Of a DNA stretch of 64,000 bases, positions 51,481-59,795 are shown piece by piece. A program made the translations under genes and the position numbers. The first letter of the stretch is position 1. Every line of letters begins with the position of its first letter. Origin of the DNA: a bacterium (GTDB taxonomy: Bacteria > Armatimonadota > Fimbriimonadia > Fimbriimonadales > Fimbriimonadaceae); the NCBI GenBank assembly GCA_027483535.1, contig JAIXUN010000003.1:434001-498000 (forward strand), in the 5' to 3' direction. The notes beneath the pieces are model-generated. The model saw only the letters and a program-made list of their open reading frames with translations. It made no database searches and had not been told where the DNA came from.

Positions 51481-51654
51481 GTTCGCAGGTTACCGACCTC
51501 GCCCCTTCATCTCAAACGCTCATCGATGAGGATTTCGACCTATCGCCACGATGAGAACTGGAGATAACAGAGAAAAATTCATGCCTATCGCATATACCCT
51601 GCATCAAAATGAACCGCGCTAATCCAATAGTCGTCGCACGAATAAGGATTAACG

Positions 51655-52080
51655 ATGAAGATTTTCACCACATTGACCATTGCCGGCTCGCTTATCGTCA
51701 TGCTTCTCTCCGGCTCTGCCAGTGCAGGTCAGGCAAAGCCGAAGCCTGGAAAGAAGGGTGCGGGTCAAATCCAACGCGAGATCGACAAGCGCAACAAAAC
51801 CAAGTCCGAGTGGCAAAAGCTCCAATACGCCAGTGCTGCAGCGGCGGTGCTGGGTCAGTTCAACCGAGACAAAACCGTGTCCTACGCGGGAGTCGCGGGT
51901 GCCCTCTATTCCACCTACCGGATGGAGCAGGATCGGAAGTCGAAGGACAAGCTGGTTCGAGAGCGAGCCGCCTTTTGGTCTCAGAAATCGTTCACACGAA
52001 AAGGCGTCCGGTATGAGCGACGCGTCGTCAACAAGGGCGGGAAGCGCTACTTCACTTTCGTGAAGGCCAAGAAGAAGTAA
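51655..52080 (+). CDS. Small basic exported protein
   Basis: A 141-residue protein with a clear signal peptide (LTIAGSLIVMLLSGSASAGQ, cleavage near 25) and a very basic mature part rich in Lys and Arg (KPKPGKKGAGQIQREIDKR; KRYFTFVKAKKK). A short hydrophobic helix near 62-80 (YASAAAAVLGQF) may attach it to the membrane. No family recognised. Basic secreted proteins of this size may bind polysaccharide or nucleic acid, but that is a guess. Confidence 0.65.
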   Translation: MKIFTTLTIAGSLIVMLLSGSASAGQAKPKPGKKGAGQIQREIDKRNKTKSEWQKLQYASAAAAVLGQFNRDKTVSYAGVAGALYSTYRMEQDRKSKDKLVRERAAFWSQKSFTRKGVRYERRVVNKGGKRYFTFVKAKKK

Positions 52081-52105
52081 AGCGCCAAGCTACGGAACAG
52101 CTATG

Positions 52106-52138
52106 AATTGGGAGACCACCCGATGTGGTCTCCCAATT
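52106..52138. terminator. Bidirectional terminator between small basic protein and pseudopilin
   Basis: A perfect 14-bp stem, AATTGGGAGACCAC with GTGGTCTCCCAATT, closes on CCGAT and has TTTGC after it. It can end both convergent transcripts. Confidence 0.88.
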
Positions 52139-52143
52139 TTGCA

Positions 52144-52917
52144 TTAGTCGCAGCGCCAGTACCAGGTGTCGTCATACGCGGCAGACGACCCGGTGGATTG
52201 ATTGGAACGGTTACCCTGCGGGTTTACGATCTGGTTGTCGAAAGCGCCGAACGAGGTGATGGACTTCGCGTGTCCATCCGCAAAGATGACGGTGCCTCCA
52301 ATGGAAGACCATTGTTGGTAGTAGCCGCAATCGTAGCCGTACTTGGTGCAAGCGGGGTCGAAGTTGGCTCGGAAGAAGGGCATCATCTCTAAGCGAATGG
52401 TTCGCGCTTCCGATGGGTTCTCCACCATCGTTTCGGAGACCACCCAGTTCTCCGTTCGAGGGAAGTTGTTGCCGTGGGAGTAGCCTGCGACCACGGTGAA
52501 CATGCACTTCGTGAAGCGATAAGAGGTGCCGTAAGCATCCCAGTAGGTGCTCGCCCTTCGATCGTTGGCTTGTAGTCCTGGGTCTTGCGGAAGGTACGGC
52601 CCTCCCGAGTCGAGCGGCGACTTGAAGACCTCTCGGTTCTTGCAGTACGGCAGCAAATAGACCTCGGTGCCAAGGTGGTTGGGGGTCCAAGGAATGGTGT
52701 TGCTGTTGTACGACTGGTGAATCGGCATCATGTCGTCGTTGTCGGCCAAGTACATCTTCTGAGCCAAGCCAATCTGGCGAGCATTCGAAAGGCAAGCAGT
52801 GCGCTTGGCCGATTCTTTGGCTTGGGCAAAGACAGGGAAGAGGATGGCGGCAAGGATCGCGATGATCGCGATCACGACGAGCAGTTCGATGAGGGTGAAC
52901 CCTTGTTTGTTACGCAT
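52144..52917 (-). CDS. Prepilin-type N-terminal domain protein under a TPP riboswitch
   Basis: A 257-residue pseudopilin-like protein. The class III signal [13 protein letters not shown] has the standard Gly before the cleaved Phe and Glu at +5, followed by a hydrophobic helix. The body has the DUF1559-like features [29 protein letters not shown] and [20 protein letters not shown] near 215, with the F-A-D-G-H-A-K pattern. GAGG before the ATG is the likely ribosome site. What is odd is the leader: a complete thiamine-pyrophosphate riboswitch and a hairpin that would hide this GAGG lie directly upstream. No thiamine gene follows; a bidirectional terminator does. Confidence 0.88.
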   Translation of the reverse strand: MRNKQGFTLIELLVVIAIIAILAAILFPVFAQAKESAKRTACLSNARQIGLAQKMYLADNDDMMPIHQSYNSNTIPWTPNHLGTEVYLLPYCKNREVFKSPLDSGGPYLPQDPGLQANDRRASTYWDAYGTSYRFTKCMFTVVAGYSHGNNFPRTENWVVSETMVENPSEARTIRLEMMPFFRANFDPACTKYGYDCGYYQQWSSIGGTVIFADGHAKSITSFGAFDNQIVNPQGNRSNQSTGSSAAYDDTWYWRCD

Positions 52918-52989
52918 AAAAAAGACCTCGTTTGGGTCGCGAACTGCCGCTCGGTTCGGCATTTCGGACCTCGAAGAAACGAGGTCTTC
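52918..52989 (-). promoter_or_regulatory. Riboswitch expression platform with mutually exclusive hairpins
   Basis: Minus-strand AAGACCTCGTTT (52977-52988) can pair over 12 bp with AAACGAGGTCTT (52922-52933), which includes the GAGG ribosome site and is followed by T6 and the ATG. The first part, GACCTCG, can instead pair locally with CGAGGTC (52967-52973). The two hairpins exclude each other. The long one would act as terminator and as ribosome-site sequestor. Confidence 0.8.
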
Positions 52990-53083
52990 TCCACAATTCC
53001 TACGCCGGAATTACCCGGATCAGGTTCAAGGGATACCAGGATTCTCACCTGGGATCTCAGCCTTTACAGCACCCCTTTGCAGA
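52990..53083 (-). promoter_or_regulatory. TPP riboswitch aptamer (THI element)
   Basis: All diagnostic segments of the thiamine-pyrophosphate aptamer are present on the minus strand: GGGGTGC, the pyrimidine sensor GGCTGAGATCCC, a P3 hairpin CCAGGTGAGAATCCTGG, then CCCTTGAACCTGATCCGG, GTAATTCC and GGCGTAGGAA. P1 can be formed by CTGCAA with TTGTGG (two G-U pairs). It lies 73 bp before the pseudopilin start and 49 bp after the end of the upstream hydrolase gene. Confidence 0.93.
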
Positions 53084-53132
53084 CAGTTCTGCTCTATTGT
53101 ACGTTAAGAAAAGCTCGGGAGTTTGCCCGAAG

Positions 53133-54176
53133 TTACAAGCCGAGCCAACCCAACCGTTGGTAGCCTGTTCTTTTCTTTTTGGATGCCCGCCGAGGAAGGT
53201 CTTCCGTCATGGCGATGCGAGAGGTATCGCCGGAGAGTCTTTTCGGCTTGTAGCGACTCAGTTTTCGGTAAAGGGTCTGGTCTCGGATGTCGTCCAAGAC
53301 CCTTTTGGAAAAGCCTTCCAAGTGCCTTACAAAAGTGTCTCTACCAACCAACTTGGCGGCCGATTCAGCTCCACCCTTCACCATCCAGAGATCGGCGCGA
53401 GAGGCAGTGGCAATCGCTTCGGCGTCGTCGATTCCGTAGGTGCTTTCCAAGGCGCCGTGAACGACCATCGCGGGTCGATTGAAATCGGTGGCGTCCTGAA
53501 GAGGGCTAACCTTATCTAGCGACTCCGAGCTAATCAGCCCAACCAGTCGGGCGACCACCTGGCCGATGGGCCGGGGAACGGTACGGCCTTCGATCCGGCT
53601 CATTCTTGGAAGGGAATCCGCAAGGTCGGCAAAGGCGTTGACGCTCACCACTCCTCGAATACGGGCGTCGCGTTTGGCGGTAGCCCACGCGGTAGATGCT
53701 CCGGTATCGAAGCCGATGAGGGCGACGTTGAGACGATCTTTCCCGACCTTCTCTTCGAGATAATCGAGGGTTCGAATGAGGACGTCAGATCCCCTTGCCC
53801 CGAACGAAACTTGAGATTCCGGACTCTCGTCTTGGCCAGGCATGGGAACCGAAGCGCAATCCATTCCCCGCTTTGCCATCATTTCCATCAAGGTGGAATG
53901 ATCGGCTCGGCTTTCCGTTCTTCCGTGTGCGAGTAGGTACACAACCGGGCTCGGCTTACCATCCGCAAGGTTCGAGGATAGATAGATCGAAAGAAATCCG
54001 CGAGCAGTCGGCATTCGCTCCAGTCGAAAACCGCGAGGCTTCACGGGCGCCATTCTTGGAGGATGGAGGACTTGCCAAGCTAGGGTGAAGACGGTTGCGA
54101 AACTGACAACCATCACGACCAGCAAACCTATTGCTATTCGCTTCTTGGAAAGAACGCCCCGCACTTCTTCATTCAA
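53133..54176 (-). CDS. Membrane-anchored alpha/beta-hydrolase-fold protein with altered catalytic residues
   Basis: A 347-residue protein with an N-terminal membrane span (about 13-36, IAIGLLVVMVVSFATVF) and an alpha/beta-hydrolase domain outside. VVYLLAHGRTES near 80 is the oxyanion region, and the nucleophile elbow reads LIGFDTGAST near 154 with Asp instead of Ser. MVVHGALESTYGIDDAEAIA near 248 has the usual acid-loop form, but the place where a catalytic His is expected reads MVKGGAESAAKL, without His. It may be inactive, or use another set of residues. The C-terminus is strongly basic. The riboswitch lies just downstream. Confidence 0.72.
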   Translation of the reverse strand: MNEEVRGVLSKKRIAIGLLVVMVVSFATVFTLAWQVLHPPRMAPVKPRGFRLERMPTARGFLSIYLSSNLADGKPSPVVYLLAHGRTESRADHSTLMEMMAKRGMDCASVPMPGQDESPESQVSFGARGSDVLIRTLDYLEEKVGKDRLNVALIGFDTGASTAWATAKRDARIRGVVSVNAFADLADSLPRMSRIEGRTVPRPIGQVVARLVGLISSESLDKVSPLQDATDFNRPAMVVHGALESTYGIDDAEAIATASRADLWMVKGGAESAAKLVGRDTFVRHLEGFSKRVLDDIRDQTLYRKLSRYKPKRLSGDTSRIAMTEDLPRRASKKKRTGYQRLGWLGL

Positions 54177-54300
54177 GCAAATTGCACGTGCCGGTCAACC
54201 CGGTAAACCCCCTAAACCCGGCGGATTTACCGTACGAGGATTTGGAACCGTCTTGATGGCGGAACGGGTTGAGCAACAAACCTGTTGAACCGCATGCCGG

Positions 54301-54348
54301 TGCAGTGGGAAACCGGTGCAGTAGGAAACCGGGGCAGTGGGAAACCGG
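54301..54348. repeat. Three tandem 16-bp repeats upstream of tRNA-Leu
   Basis: TGCAGTGGGAAACCGG, TGCAGTAGGAAACCGG and GGCAGTGGGAAACCGG follow each other without gaps. They end 15 bp before the -10 box of the tRNA promoter. Function unknown. Confidence 0.9.
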
Positions 54349-54363
54349 GGAATCCGTGCGCGA

Positions 54364-54369
54364 TATACT
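54364..54369 (+). promoter_or_regulatory. -10 box of tRNA-Leu
   Basis: TATACT ends 10 bp before the mature 5' end of the tRNA. The -35 region would overlap the last tandem repeat or the ATCCGTG that follows it; no clear TTGACA is seen. Confidence 0.55.
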
Positions 54370-54379
54370 AAAGGCGGTT

Positions 54380-54465
54380 GCCCGGATGGCGAAATGGTAG
54401 ACGCAGAGGACTTAAAATCCTTTGGTAGCAATACCGTGTGGGTTCGAGTCCCACTCTGGGCACCA
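54380..54465 (+). tRNA. tRNA-Leu (anticodon UAA), CCA encoded
   Basis: The acceptor arms GCCCGGA and TCTGGGC pair over 7 bp (one G-U) and ACCA follows, so CCA is encoded. The anticodon loop is CTTAAAA within GAGGA/TCCTT, giving TAA. A long variable arm (TTGGTAGCAATACCG) marks it as a class II tRNA. The T-arm is GTGGGTTCGAGTCCCAC. The length of 86 nt is normal for tRNA-Leu. Confidence 0.97.
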
Positions 54466-54544
54466 ACTTCCTAGGTTCATATCCCGTTTTGCCGAGCCGA
54501 GGTTGTTCTTTCACCCTCAGACGCCGACTCTTAGTAAAGGAAGC

Positions 54545-56155
54545 ATGTCAATTTATCGCCTGCCGCTCAAAAGCGCCGTTTTCGCCAGCGCGGGCATCTT
54601 AGTTGTTGGAGTTGGACTCCTCGTCTTTGCCTCGAACCTTGCGGGCAAGGCGGGCTTGCCGGGGCTCTCGAATTCTGCCCCGAAGCAAGTGACCTGGGGC
54701 GATAAAGCTCGCTGGATTCTCCCCACGCCTCACCGCTTGACGATGACGAACATTGCGGGTGGGCCGACTCTCCCCCAGTTCGAAGCGGCGGCGACTCGAT
54801 ACGGTTTTGACTCCCCTTACTCCACGACCCGTGCGGCGCTTGGTGTGACCACATCTTTGTTAACGGTTCATCTGGGCGAGGTCGATGTCTTGCCCGAGAT
54901 CAAGAACGAGTGGGAGCGATCCCGCGAGTTCTCGGGCTCGATTGCAGTTGGGCAACGACCCGGCACGGCGTTTCGATTCGGAGGGATGGATTCCGACCTT
55001 ATCGCAACCGTTGGTCCCCGCTGGAAGATGAGCCGACCGCTCAACTTCGACGTGAAAAAGGGCGATCTGGTTTGGATTCGCGGGGCGTGGTTCAAACCCA
55101 TCGATCGTCCCGACCAGAAGGCTTCCTGGCTGCACCCGATGAATCGGTGGATCGGGCTCTATTCCCGCGTCGAACGCAACGTCACCCCGTCGGCAAAGCA
55201 GTGGATTCTCAGTTCGGGATCGCAAGTTGCCAACGCGACGGATGCAGGTTTTGTCTTCTTTGAAACCAAAGATCCCAAGATCCGGTGCATCAAGCTCACC
55301 GGGAGTTCGCACAGCGTTGCGGGTAAGGGCTGGGGATACGAAGCAGACCAAGAGAAAGCCACTACTCAACCGGGTGGATTCCTTTCCAAGAACGCGAACT
55401 CGGCTCAGGTAGCCGCCGAATACGCTTGCTGGTTGGGCAAGATGCAATGGTTTGCCATGGCTCAATCTGGCAGCCATCTCTTCACCGAGTTTGACGGACG
55501 AATCGGACGACGAAAGGGCGATGCCAACTGGGAAGTCAAGCCCAAGCGGTACGGCACTCGACGCTCCATCGAAGCGACGATCGGCTTCACCGACGACATT
55601 TGGACCGGCTGGACCAACGAATACGCTATGACCGCGCCTGGCTTCAGTCTGGAGTCGGATATCGAGGCGTGGGTGCAGGCATTCCGCGCGAAGATCAAGG
55701 CGAATATCGACCGCAACTGTCGGACTTGGATCATCATGGGCCCCGTCCAAACGTTCTGGCGAAAGCCGGGTCAGGTGTACAACGCCAAGTTGTCTGAAAA
55801 GGAATTCCGTGACGCTCAGGCGATGACGGTTCCCCAGGTGAACGAGTTGGCATTCCGGAAAGCGGTCCTGAAACGGCTCGATGCGCTGTGTAAAGAGATG
55901 GGTTCGGCGTGGGTGTACGATGCCTGCCTCCTCACCCACGGACTCAACTCGAAAGGGGAGCTCGTTTGGGCGAGATGCCCTTCGCCGAAAGGTGGCTACG
56001 TGATCCCCACCGCCCTTGGCGACGGCGAGCGAGGCACCCACTACTCGCACATCAACCACCAGCGGGTCGGCGCGGAATTTGCGAAGTTCTTTGGCAAAGA
56101 TGGCCAAACGAAGTTTCCTCCGTTTGGCCTCCTCAATCCGGGCGAGTACCGTTAA
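54545..56155 (+). CDS. Large exported protein of unknown family
   Basis: A 536-residue protein that I do not recognise. An N-terminal membrane span (FASAGILVVGVGLLVFASNL, about 14-33) is followed by a Trp-rich extracytoplasmic region: HPMNRWIGLYSRVERNV near 200 and WTGWTNEYAMTAPG near 358. The C-terminal part ends with GDGERGTHYSHINHQRVGAE near 502, whose Asp-x-x-x-x-His spacing recalls the end of SGNH hydrolases (D-x-x-H); the nucleophile motif of that family is not evident. I start it at the ATG after AAAGGAAG; the frame is open farther upstream, into the tRNA. It overlaps the next gene by 4 bp tail to tail. Confidence 0.7.
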   Translation: MSIYRLPLKSAVFASAGILVVGVGLLVFASNLAGKAGLPGLSNSAPKQVTWGDKARWILPTPHRLTMTNIAGGPTLPQFEAAATRYGFDSPYSTTRAALGVTTSLLTVHLGEVDVLPEIKNEWERSREFSGSIAVGQRPGTAFRFGGMDSDLIATVGPRWKMSRPLNFDVKKGDLVWIRGAWFKPIDRPDQKASWLHPMNRWIGLYSRVERNVTPSAKQWILSSGSQVANATDAGFVFFETKDPKIRCIKLTGSSHSVAGKGWGYEADQEKATTQPGGFLSKNANSAQVAAEYACWLGKMQWFAMAQSGSHLFTEFDGRIGRRKGDANWEVKPKRYGTRRSIEATIGFTDDIWTGWTNEYAMTAPGFSLESDIEAWVQAFRAKIKANIDRNCRTWIIMGPVQTFWRKPGQVYNAKLSEKEFRDAQAMTVPQVNELAFRKAVLKRLDALCKEMGSAWVYDACLLTHGLNSKGELVWARCPSPKGGYVIPTALGDGERGTHYSHINHQRVGAEFAKFFGKDGQTKFPPFGLLNPGEYR

Positions 56156-56559
56156 AGCTTCAGTGCGCGCCCGAGAAAGGCGTCGACCCGATTTTTTGCC
56201 GCTTGCTTTACCGCTTCCTTTGGCTGGACGGGAGTCACAGTCATCTGAGCGGAATCGGTCGGGATGCTGTACTCGATAACGAATAACGGCGAGTCCAAGA
56301 ACGAAAACTGACCGAATTCGAGTCGGATGGGTCGGAAGAGCTGGTCGATCTTCTCTTTGACGACTTTCTTGCCGTGATCAACGACGTTGTCGACGAAGTT
56401 ATCGACGATCTTGTTTGGAACCTGCTTCACTGAGTTCAGAGCCTGTTCCAAGTTCTTGCCGCGCTGACCAAAGATAATCGTTCCCTCGGCGTGGGCTTGG
56501 GTTGATGCGAAGATGGCGATGGTTCCGCAGATGGCGGTGATGGCAGTTCGTTTGTCCAT
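56152..56559 (-). CDS. Small exported hypothetical protein
   Basis: A 135-residue protein with a standard signal peptide (TAICGTIAIFASTQAHAEG, cleavage near 25). The mature part has an amphipathic helical half (LEQALNSVKQVPNKIVDNFV, then KVVKEKIDQLF) and a beta-like middle (SFLDSPLFVIEYS). Nothing in it matches a family I know. It lies between two exported-protein genes, and all three may act in the envelope. Confidence 0.6.
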   Translation of the reverse strand: MDKRTAITAICGTIAIFASTQAHAEGTIIFGQRGKNLEQALNSVKQVPNKIVDNFVDNVVDHGKKVVKEKIDQLFRPIRLEFGQFSFLDSPLFVIEYSIPTDSAQMTVTPVQPKEAVKQAAKNRVDAFLGRALKL

Positions 56560-56646
56560 GCCAATATGATCGCCCGACCCCGAGAAATCGCCTGTGCGGT
56601 GAGTGATGAGTTCGGTGTGAGGTCCATCACACCGAGGGAACCCGAC

Positions 56647-57663
56647 CTACTCCTCGACTGGGGGCACGATTCGTTGAGCGATCCACGCCCCGTTGCTCTG
56701 CCGAGCATAGACACTGAAAACGCGATCCGTCGGGACGTCGGTCGGATTCTCCAGAGGGAAGGTATCCGGAGCCACCTCGGATCGCACGTTGATGTTCACA
56801 AAGGTCGGTTTGGCGTAGGCGGTCACCGCCCCGTTCGACGTTTGCTTGGCAACCGCGATCACGTTCATGTTGTTGGTCTTGGGGTTGTATCCCCGGAAGC
56901 AGACCTCGAACCGGGTTTGACCCGCGGAGGGACGATCGGAAGCTCTAGTGAGGGGGAATCGGGGACCAGAAAGTTTCTGGCCAGACTTGAGCGAGAAGTA
57001 GGGGTTTCGGATCCCTTTGGGACCGTGAATTTCAAAGTGCAGGTGCGGACCCGTGGCATCGCCCGAATTCCCAACATAGCCGATCAACTGGCCCATCTGG
57101 ACACGGTCGCCGGGCCGAAGGTTCGGGGCGAACATGAAGTCCATGTTGTTTCGGCCGTCGTTGGAGCCGGGTGTATCGTCGTTGAGGTGAGTGCCTAGGC
57201 ACCGATAGCCGTTATCGCCGTAAATCCAGAACGAGTAGATTTTGAAGTTGATTCGACCCGAGAACGGGGCAACAATCGGCCGCATCTTCGGCGCTTGAAT
57301 ATCAATGCCAGTGTGTCGAAATCCGGAGCGCATGTCGTTGAACGAGTTTCGGTAGCTGGTGGCGTTCACGACCGGGAAAACCATCGCCACATAAACTTTG
57401 TCCGACGGAAGGTTCGCCGGAGAGTACGGGGCTACAGGGGGAGGGAGTTCTCGCCAGATCGCGGGTGCCCTGTCGAATGCGCGTGCGCTCATAGAGCCTC
57501 GGCTCAGGGGAGGCGAGAGGTCCAGCGGCCCTTTCTCTTGAACACAGCAAACCGCGTTTGCAATGTGTGACAGGTGCGAATGCACCTCCTTAACGGCGGA
57601 AGCGGGTGCCTGAGAAAAGCCCTGCATGGTGAGGGCAAACATTGCAGTGTAGATAGACACCAT
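56647..57663 (-). CDS. Exported M23 (LytM-like) metallopeptidase
   Basis: A secreted peptidoglycan endopeptidase-like protein of 338 residues. After a short signal peptide comes a linker of ~90 residues, then the zinc site: FRHTGIDIQAP near 115 (His-x-x-x-Asp) and GPHLHFEIHGP near 206 (the His-x-His motif). GDRVQMGQLIGYVGNSGDAT is the conserved Gly-rich turn. All zinc ligands are present, so activity is likely. A C-terminal ~100-residue beta domain with no known family follows. Substrate probably cross-linked stem peptides. Confidence 0.87.
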   Translation of the reverse strand: MVSIYTAMFALTMQGFSQAPASAVKEVHSHLSHIANAVCCVQEKGPLDLSPPLSRGSMSARAFDRAPAIWRELPPPVAPYSPANLPSDKVYVAMVFPVVNATSYRNSFNDMRSGFRHTGIDIQAPKMRPIVAPFSGRINFKIYSFWIYGDNGYRCLGTHLNDDTPGSNDGRNNMDFMFAPNLRPGDRVQMGQLIGYVGNSGDATGPHLHFEIHGPKGIRNPYFSLKSGQKLSGPRFPLTRASDRPSAGQTRFEVCFRGYNPKTNNMNVIAVAKQTSNGAVTAYAKPTFVNINVRSEVAPDTFPLENPTDVPTDRVFSVYARQSNGAWIAQRIVPPVEE

Positions 57664-57873
57664 TTCTTGACCAATCCTTTGTTCTTGCCGCTTCGTCCTG
57701 GCATGGGTCAGACGCTCTCAAATCGACGTTGTTCCGATGAACAAGAAGGATTTCAGAGACGGTTGAGACTTTCGACCCCACCACTATAAACGGAGCCATC
57801 CCGCACCAACAGGTCGAGCCTCTATTTTCTTGATCAAAACTTTCTTCGTTAGGCTGAAATCGTGCGGATCGGA

Positions 57874-57887
57874 CATACTTTCAGGCA
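57874..57887 (+). promoter_or_regulatory. -10-like element before purS (possible leaderless start)
   Basis: CATACT (57874-57879) lies 7 nt before the ATG of purS, the same spacing as in uvrB and darA. No ribosome-binding site precedes the ATG. Confidence 0.4.
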
Positions 57888-58129
57888 TGCCGTCGGTCCG
57901 TGTGTATGTTCGTCTGAAGCCGTCTCTACTCGATTCTGCGGGTCGAACCGTGGGCGAGGCTCTCAAGAATCTTGGATACGCCGAAGTGGAAGATGTGCGG
58001 ATCGGAAAGCTCATCGAACTGAAAGTCGATACGGTTGAGGATTCTCGGATTCGAGAGATGTGCTCCAAGCTCCTGGCAAACCCGGTGATCGAGGACTTCA
58101 CGTATGAGGTCGTTGGGGAGAAGGCCTGA
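57887..58129 (+). CDS. purS: Phosphoribosylformylglycinamidine synthase subunit PurS
   Basis: PurS is the small structural subunit that joins PurQ (glutaminase) and PurL (synthase) in the fourth step of purine synthesis. The 80-residue protein begins SVRVYVRLKPSLLDSAGRTV and contains LGYAEVEDVRIGKLIEL and the ending LLANPVIEDFTYEV, all typical. I start it at the ATG at 57887, where the family begins. purQ follows 5 bp after its stop. purL is not in this window next to it; a different gene follows purQ. Confidence 0.92.
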   Translation: MPSVRVYVRLKPSLLDSAGRTVGEALKNLGYAEVEDVRIGKLIELKVDTVEDSRIREMCSKLLANPVIEDFTYEVVGEKA

Positions 58130-58134
58130 CCAAG

Positions 58135-58821
58135 ATGAAGATCGCGGTTGTACGGTTTCCAGGAAGTAACTGCGACCAAGACGCTCTGAAGGCGCTCACC
58201 GAAGACCTCGGCTTGGAAGCGGAATACGTGTGGCACGAGACCGCCTCTCTGAGCGGTTACGACGGAGTCTTCGTTCCCGGCGGATTTTCTTACGGCGACT
58301 ACCTTCGTTGTGGCGCCATGGCGGCTGCCGCAACCGTGATGAACGAGGTTCGTCGGTTCGCTGCGGAGGGCCGCCCGGTATTGGGTGCTTGTAACGGTTT
58401 CCAAATCCTTTGCGAATCTGGGATTCTCCCCGGTGCCCTTCTGCAAAACGTCGGACGACGGTTCATTTGCGACGACGTGTATCTCACCCCCGGCACCCGC
58501 CGAAGTCCTTGGACCGAGCAGGTCGATCGAACCGTGACCATTCCGATTGCCCACGGCGAGGGTCGGTACGTGATCGACGCGGACGGTCTGAAGGCTCTGC
58601 ACGATAACGATCAAGTCGCTTTTCGGTACACCAATGCGCTTGGAGAGCCCACGCCGCAATCTAATCCCAACGGATCCGTTGACAACATTGCGGGCGTGCT
58701 CAATGAGAAAGGGAACGTACTCGGTTTGATGCCTCACCCAGAGCGATGCACCAAGAGCATTCTTGGCGGCACCGATGGTCTGAAGGTTCTTGCCGGATAT
58801 CTCGCCCTTGTAGGAGCGTAA
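58135..58821 (+). CDS. purQ: Phosphoribosylformylglycinamidine synthase subunit PurQ
   Basis: The class I glutamine amidotransferase that supplies ammonia for FGAM synthesis. MKIAVVRFPGSNCDQDAL opens the 228-residue protein. FVPGGFSYGDYLRCGAMAA near 45 is the oxyanion region, VLGACNGFQIL near 84 contains the nucleophilic Cys, and GLMPHPERCTKS near 195 provides the His and Glu. The length is normal for stand-alone PurQ. It is co-transcribed with purS and with the following LD-carboxypeptidase gene, which begins 1 bp after its stop. Confidence 0.95.
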   Translation: MKIAVVRFPGSNCDQDALKALTEDLGLEAEYVWHETASLSGYDGVFVPGGFSYGDYLRCGAMAAAATVMNEVRRFAAEGRPVLGACNGFQILCESGILPGALLQNVGRRFICDDVYLTPGTRRSPWTEQVDRTVTIPIAHGEGRYVIDADGLKALHDNDQVAFRYTNALGEPTPQSNPNGSVDNIAGVLNEKGNVLGLMPHPERCTKSILGGTDGLKVLAGYLALVGA

Positions 58822-58822
58822 A

Positions 58823-59761
58823 GTGCCGCCGATCCTTTCGCCCGGCACGACGGTTGCCCTGATCGCACCGAGCGGGCCGGTCGCGAGCGAAAAGCACTCG
58901 TTGGCGCTAGAGAACCTGCGCGGACTTGGGCTCCAGGTTAAGGAGGGTCGCCACTGGCAAGGTGAAAGGGGGTTCTTCTCGGGCACCGATGAAGAGCGCC
59001 TGGAAGACCTCAACGCGGCAATTCGGGACCCTGAAGTTCGGCTGATCGTTTGCGCTCGTGGCGGATACGGCGCGATGCGTCTGCTAGATGGGATCGACTG
59101 GGAAGCGTGGCGTCTCGATCCAAAGCCGATCTTGGGTTACAGCGATATCACCGCTCTGCATTGTGCTGGGTTTGCGAAGTTCGGAATCAAAGGTTGGCAT
59201 GGCGCCATTCCCGCCGGGAAATGGAGCGACTTTGAACGCGCCTCGCTGGAAGCGGCCCTGTTTGGCGAAGCTAGGTACGACCTGTTTGCCTCTGGAAACC
59301 GCGCACCTTCCTCCACGTTGGCCTCGAGCAACGAAGTTGCCCGGGCTCGCGAGGGGCATTCGGTAAAGGGGACCCTCCTTGGTGGAAACCTTTGCATGGT
59401 CGCCTCGCTTTGCGGAACGGCCTACCTCCCCAACTTTGAGGGATCGATTTTGTTGCTGGAAGACGTGGGTGAATACCCTTACCGGATCGACCGGTTTTTG
59501 GTTCAGTTGGAACTGGCGGGTGTCTTTTCTGAACTGAAGGCGATCCTTGTTGGCAAGTTCGAAGGGTGTGGATCGGCCAAGGGCGACGAAACGCTTCCGA
59601 GTGTGGAAGACGTGCTTCGGGAGCGATTAGATCGACTCCCCGTACCCGTGATTCGCGATGTCGACTTCGGCCATCTGCCCGAAAAATTCACCTGGCCTTT
59701 CGGCGGGGAAGTCGAGCTGGTTCTGCGAGAGATTCCTGAGCTTTGGTATTCGCGGGGCTAA
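58823..59761 (+). CDS. LD-carboxypeptidase (S66 family)
   Basis: An LdcA-type serine peptidase that releases the terminal D-Ala from tetrapeptides during peptidoglycan recycling; the family includes MccF. The 312-residue protein has VALIAPSGPV near 10, VCARGGYGAMRLLDGIDW near 75 with the oxyanion turn, ILGYSDITALHC near 101 with the catalytic Ser, LLLEDVGEYPYRIDRFL near 212 with the Glu, and a DVDFGHLPEKFTWPFG segment near 280 with the His. Start is GTG directly after purQ. The link to purine genes seems only positional. Confidence 0.88.
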   Translation: MPPILSPGTTVALIAPSGPVASEKHSLALENLRGLGLQVKEGRHWQGERGFFSGTDEERLEDLNAAIRDPEVRLIVCARGGYGAMRLLDGIDWEAWRLDPKPILGYSDITALHCAGFAKFGIKGWHGAIPAGKWSDFERASLEAALFGEARYDLFASGNRAPSSTLASSNEVARAREGHSVKGTLLGGNLCMVASLCGTAYLPNFEGSILLLEDVGEYPYRIDRFLVQLELAGVFSELKAILVGKFEGCGSAKGDETLPSVEDVLRERLDRLPVPVIRDVDFGHLPEKFTWPFGGEVELVLREIPELWYSRG

Positions 59762-59795
59762 GTTCCTCGCGAAGCTAAGTTCCTCGCGAAGCCCG

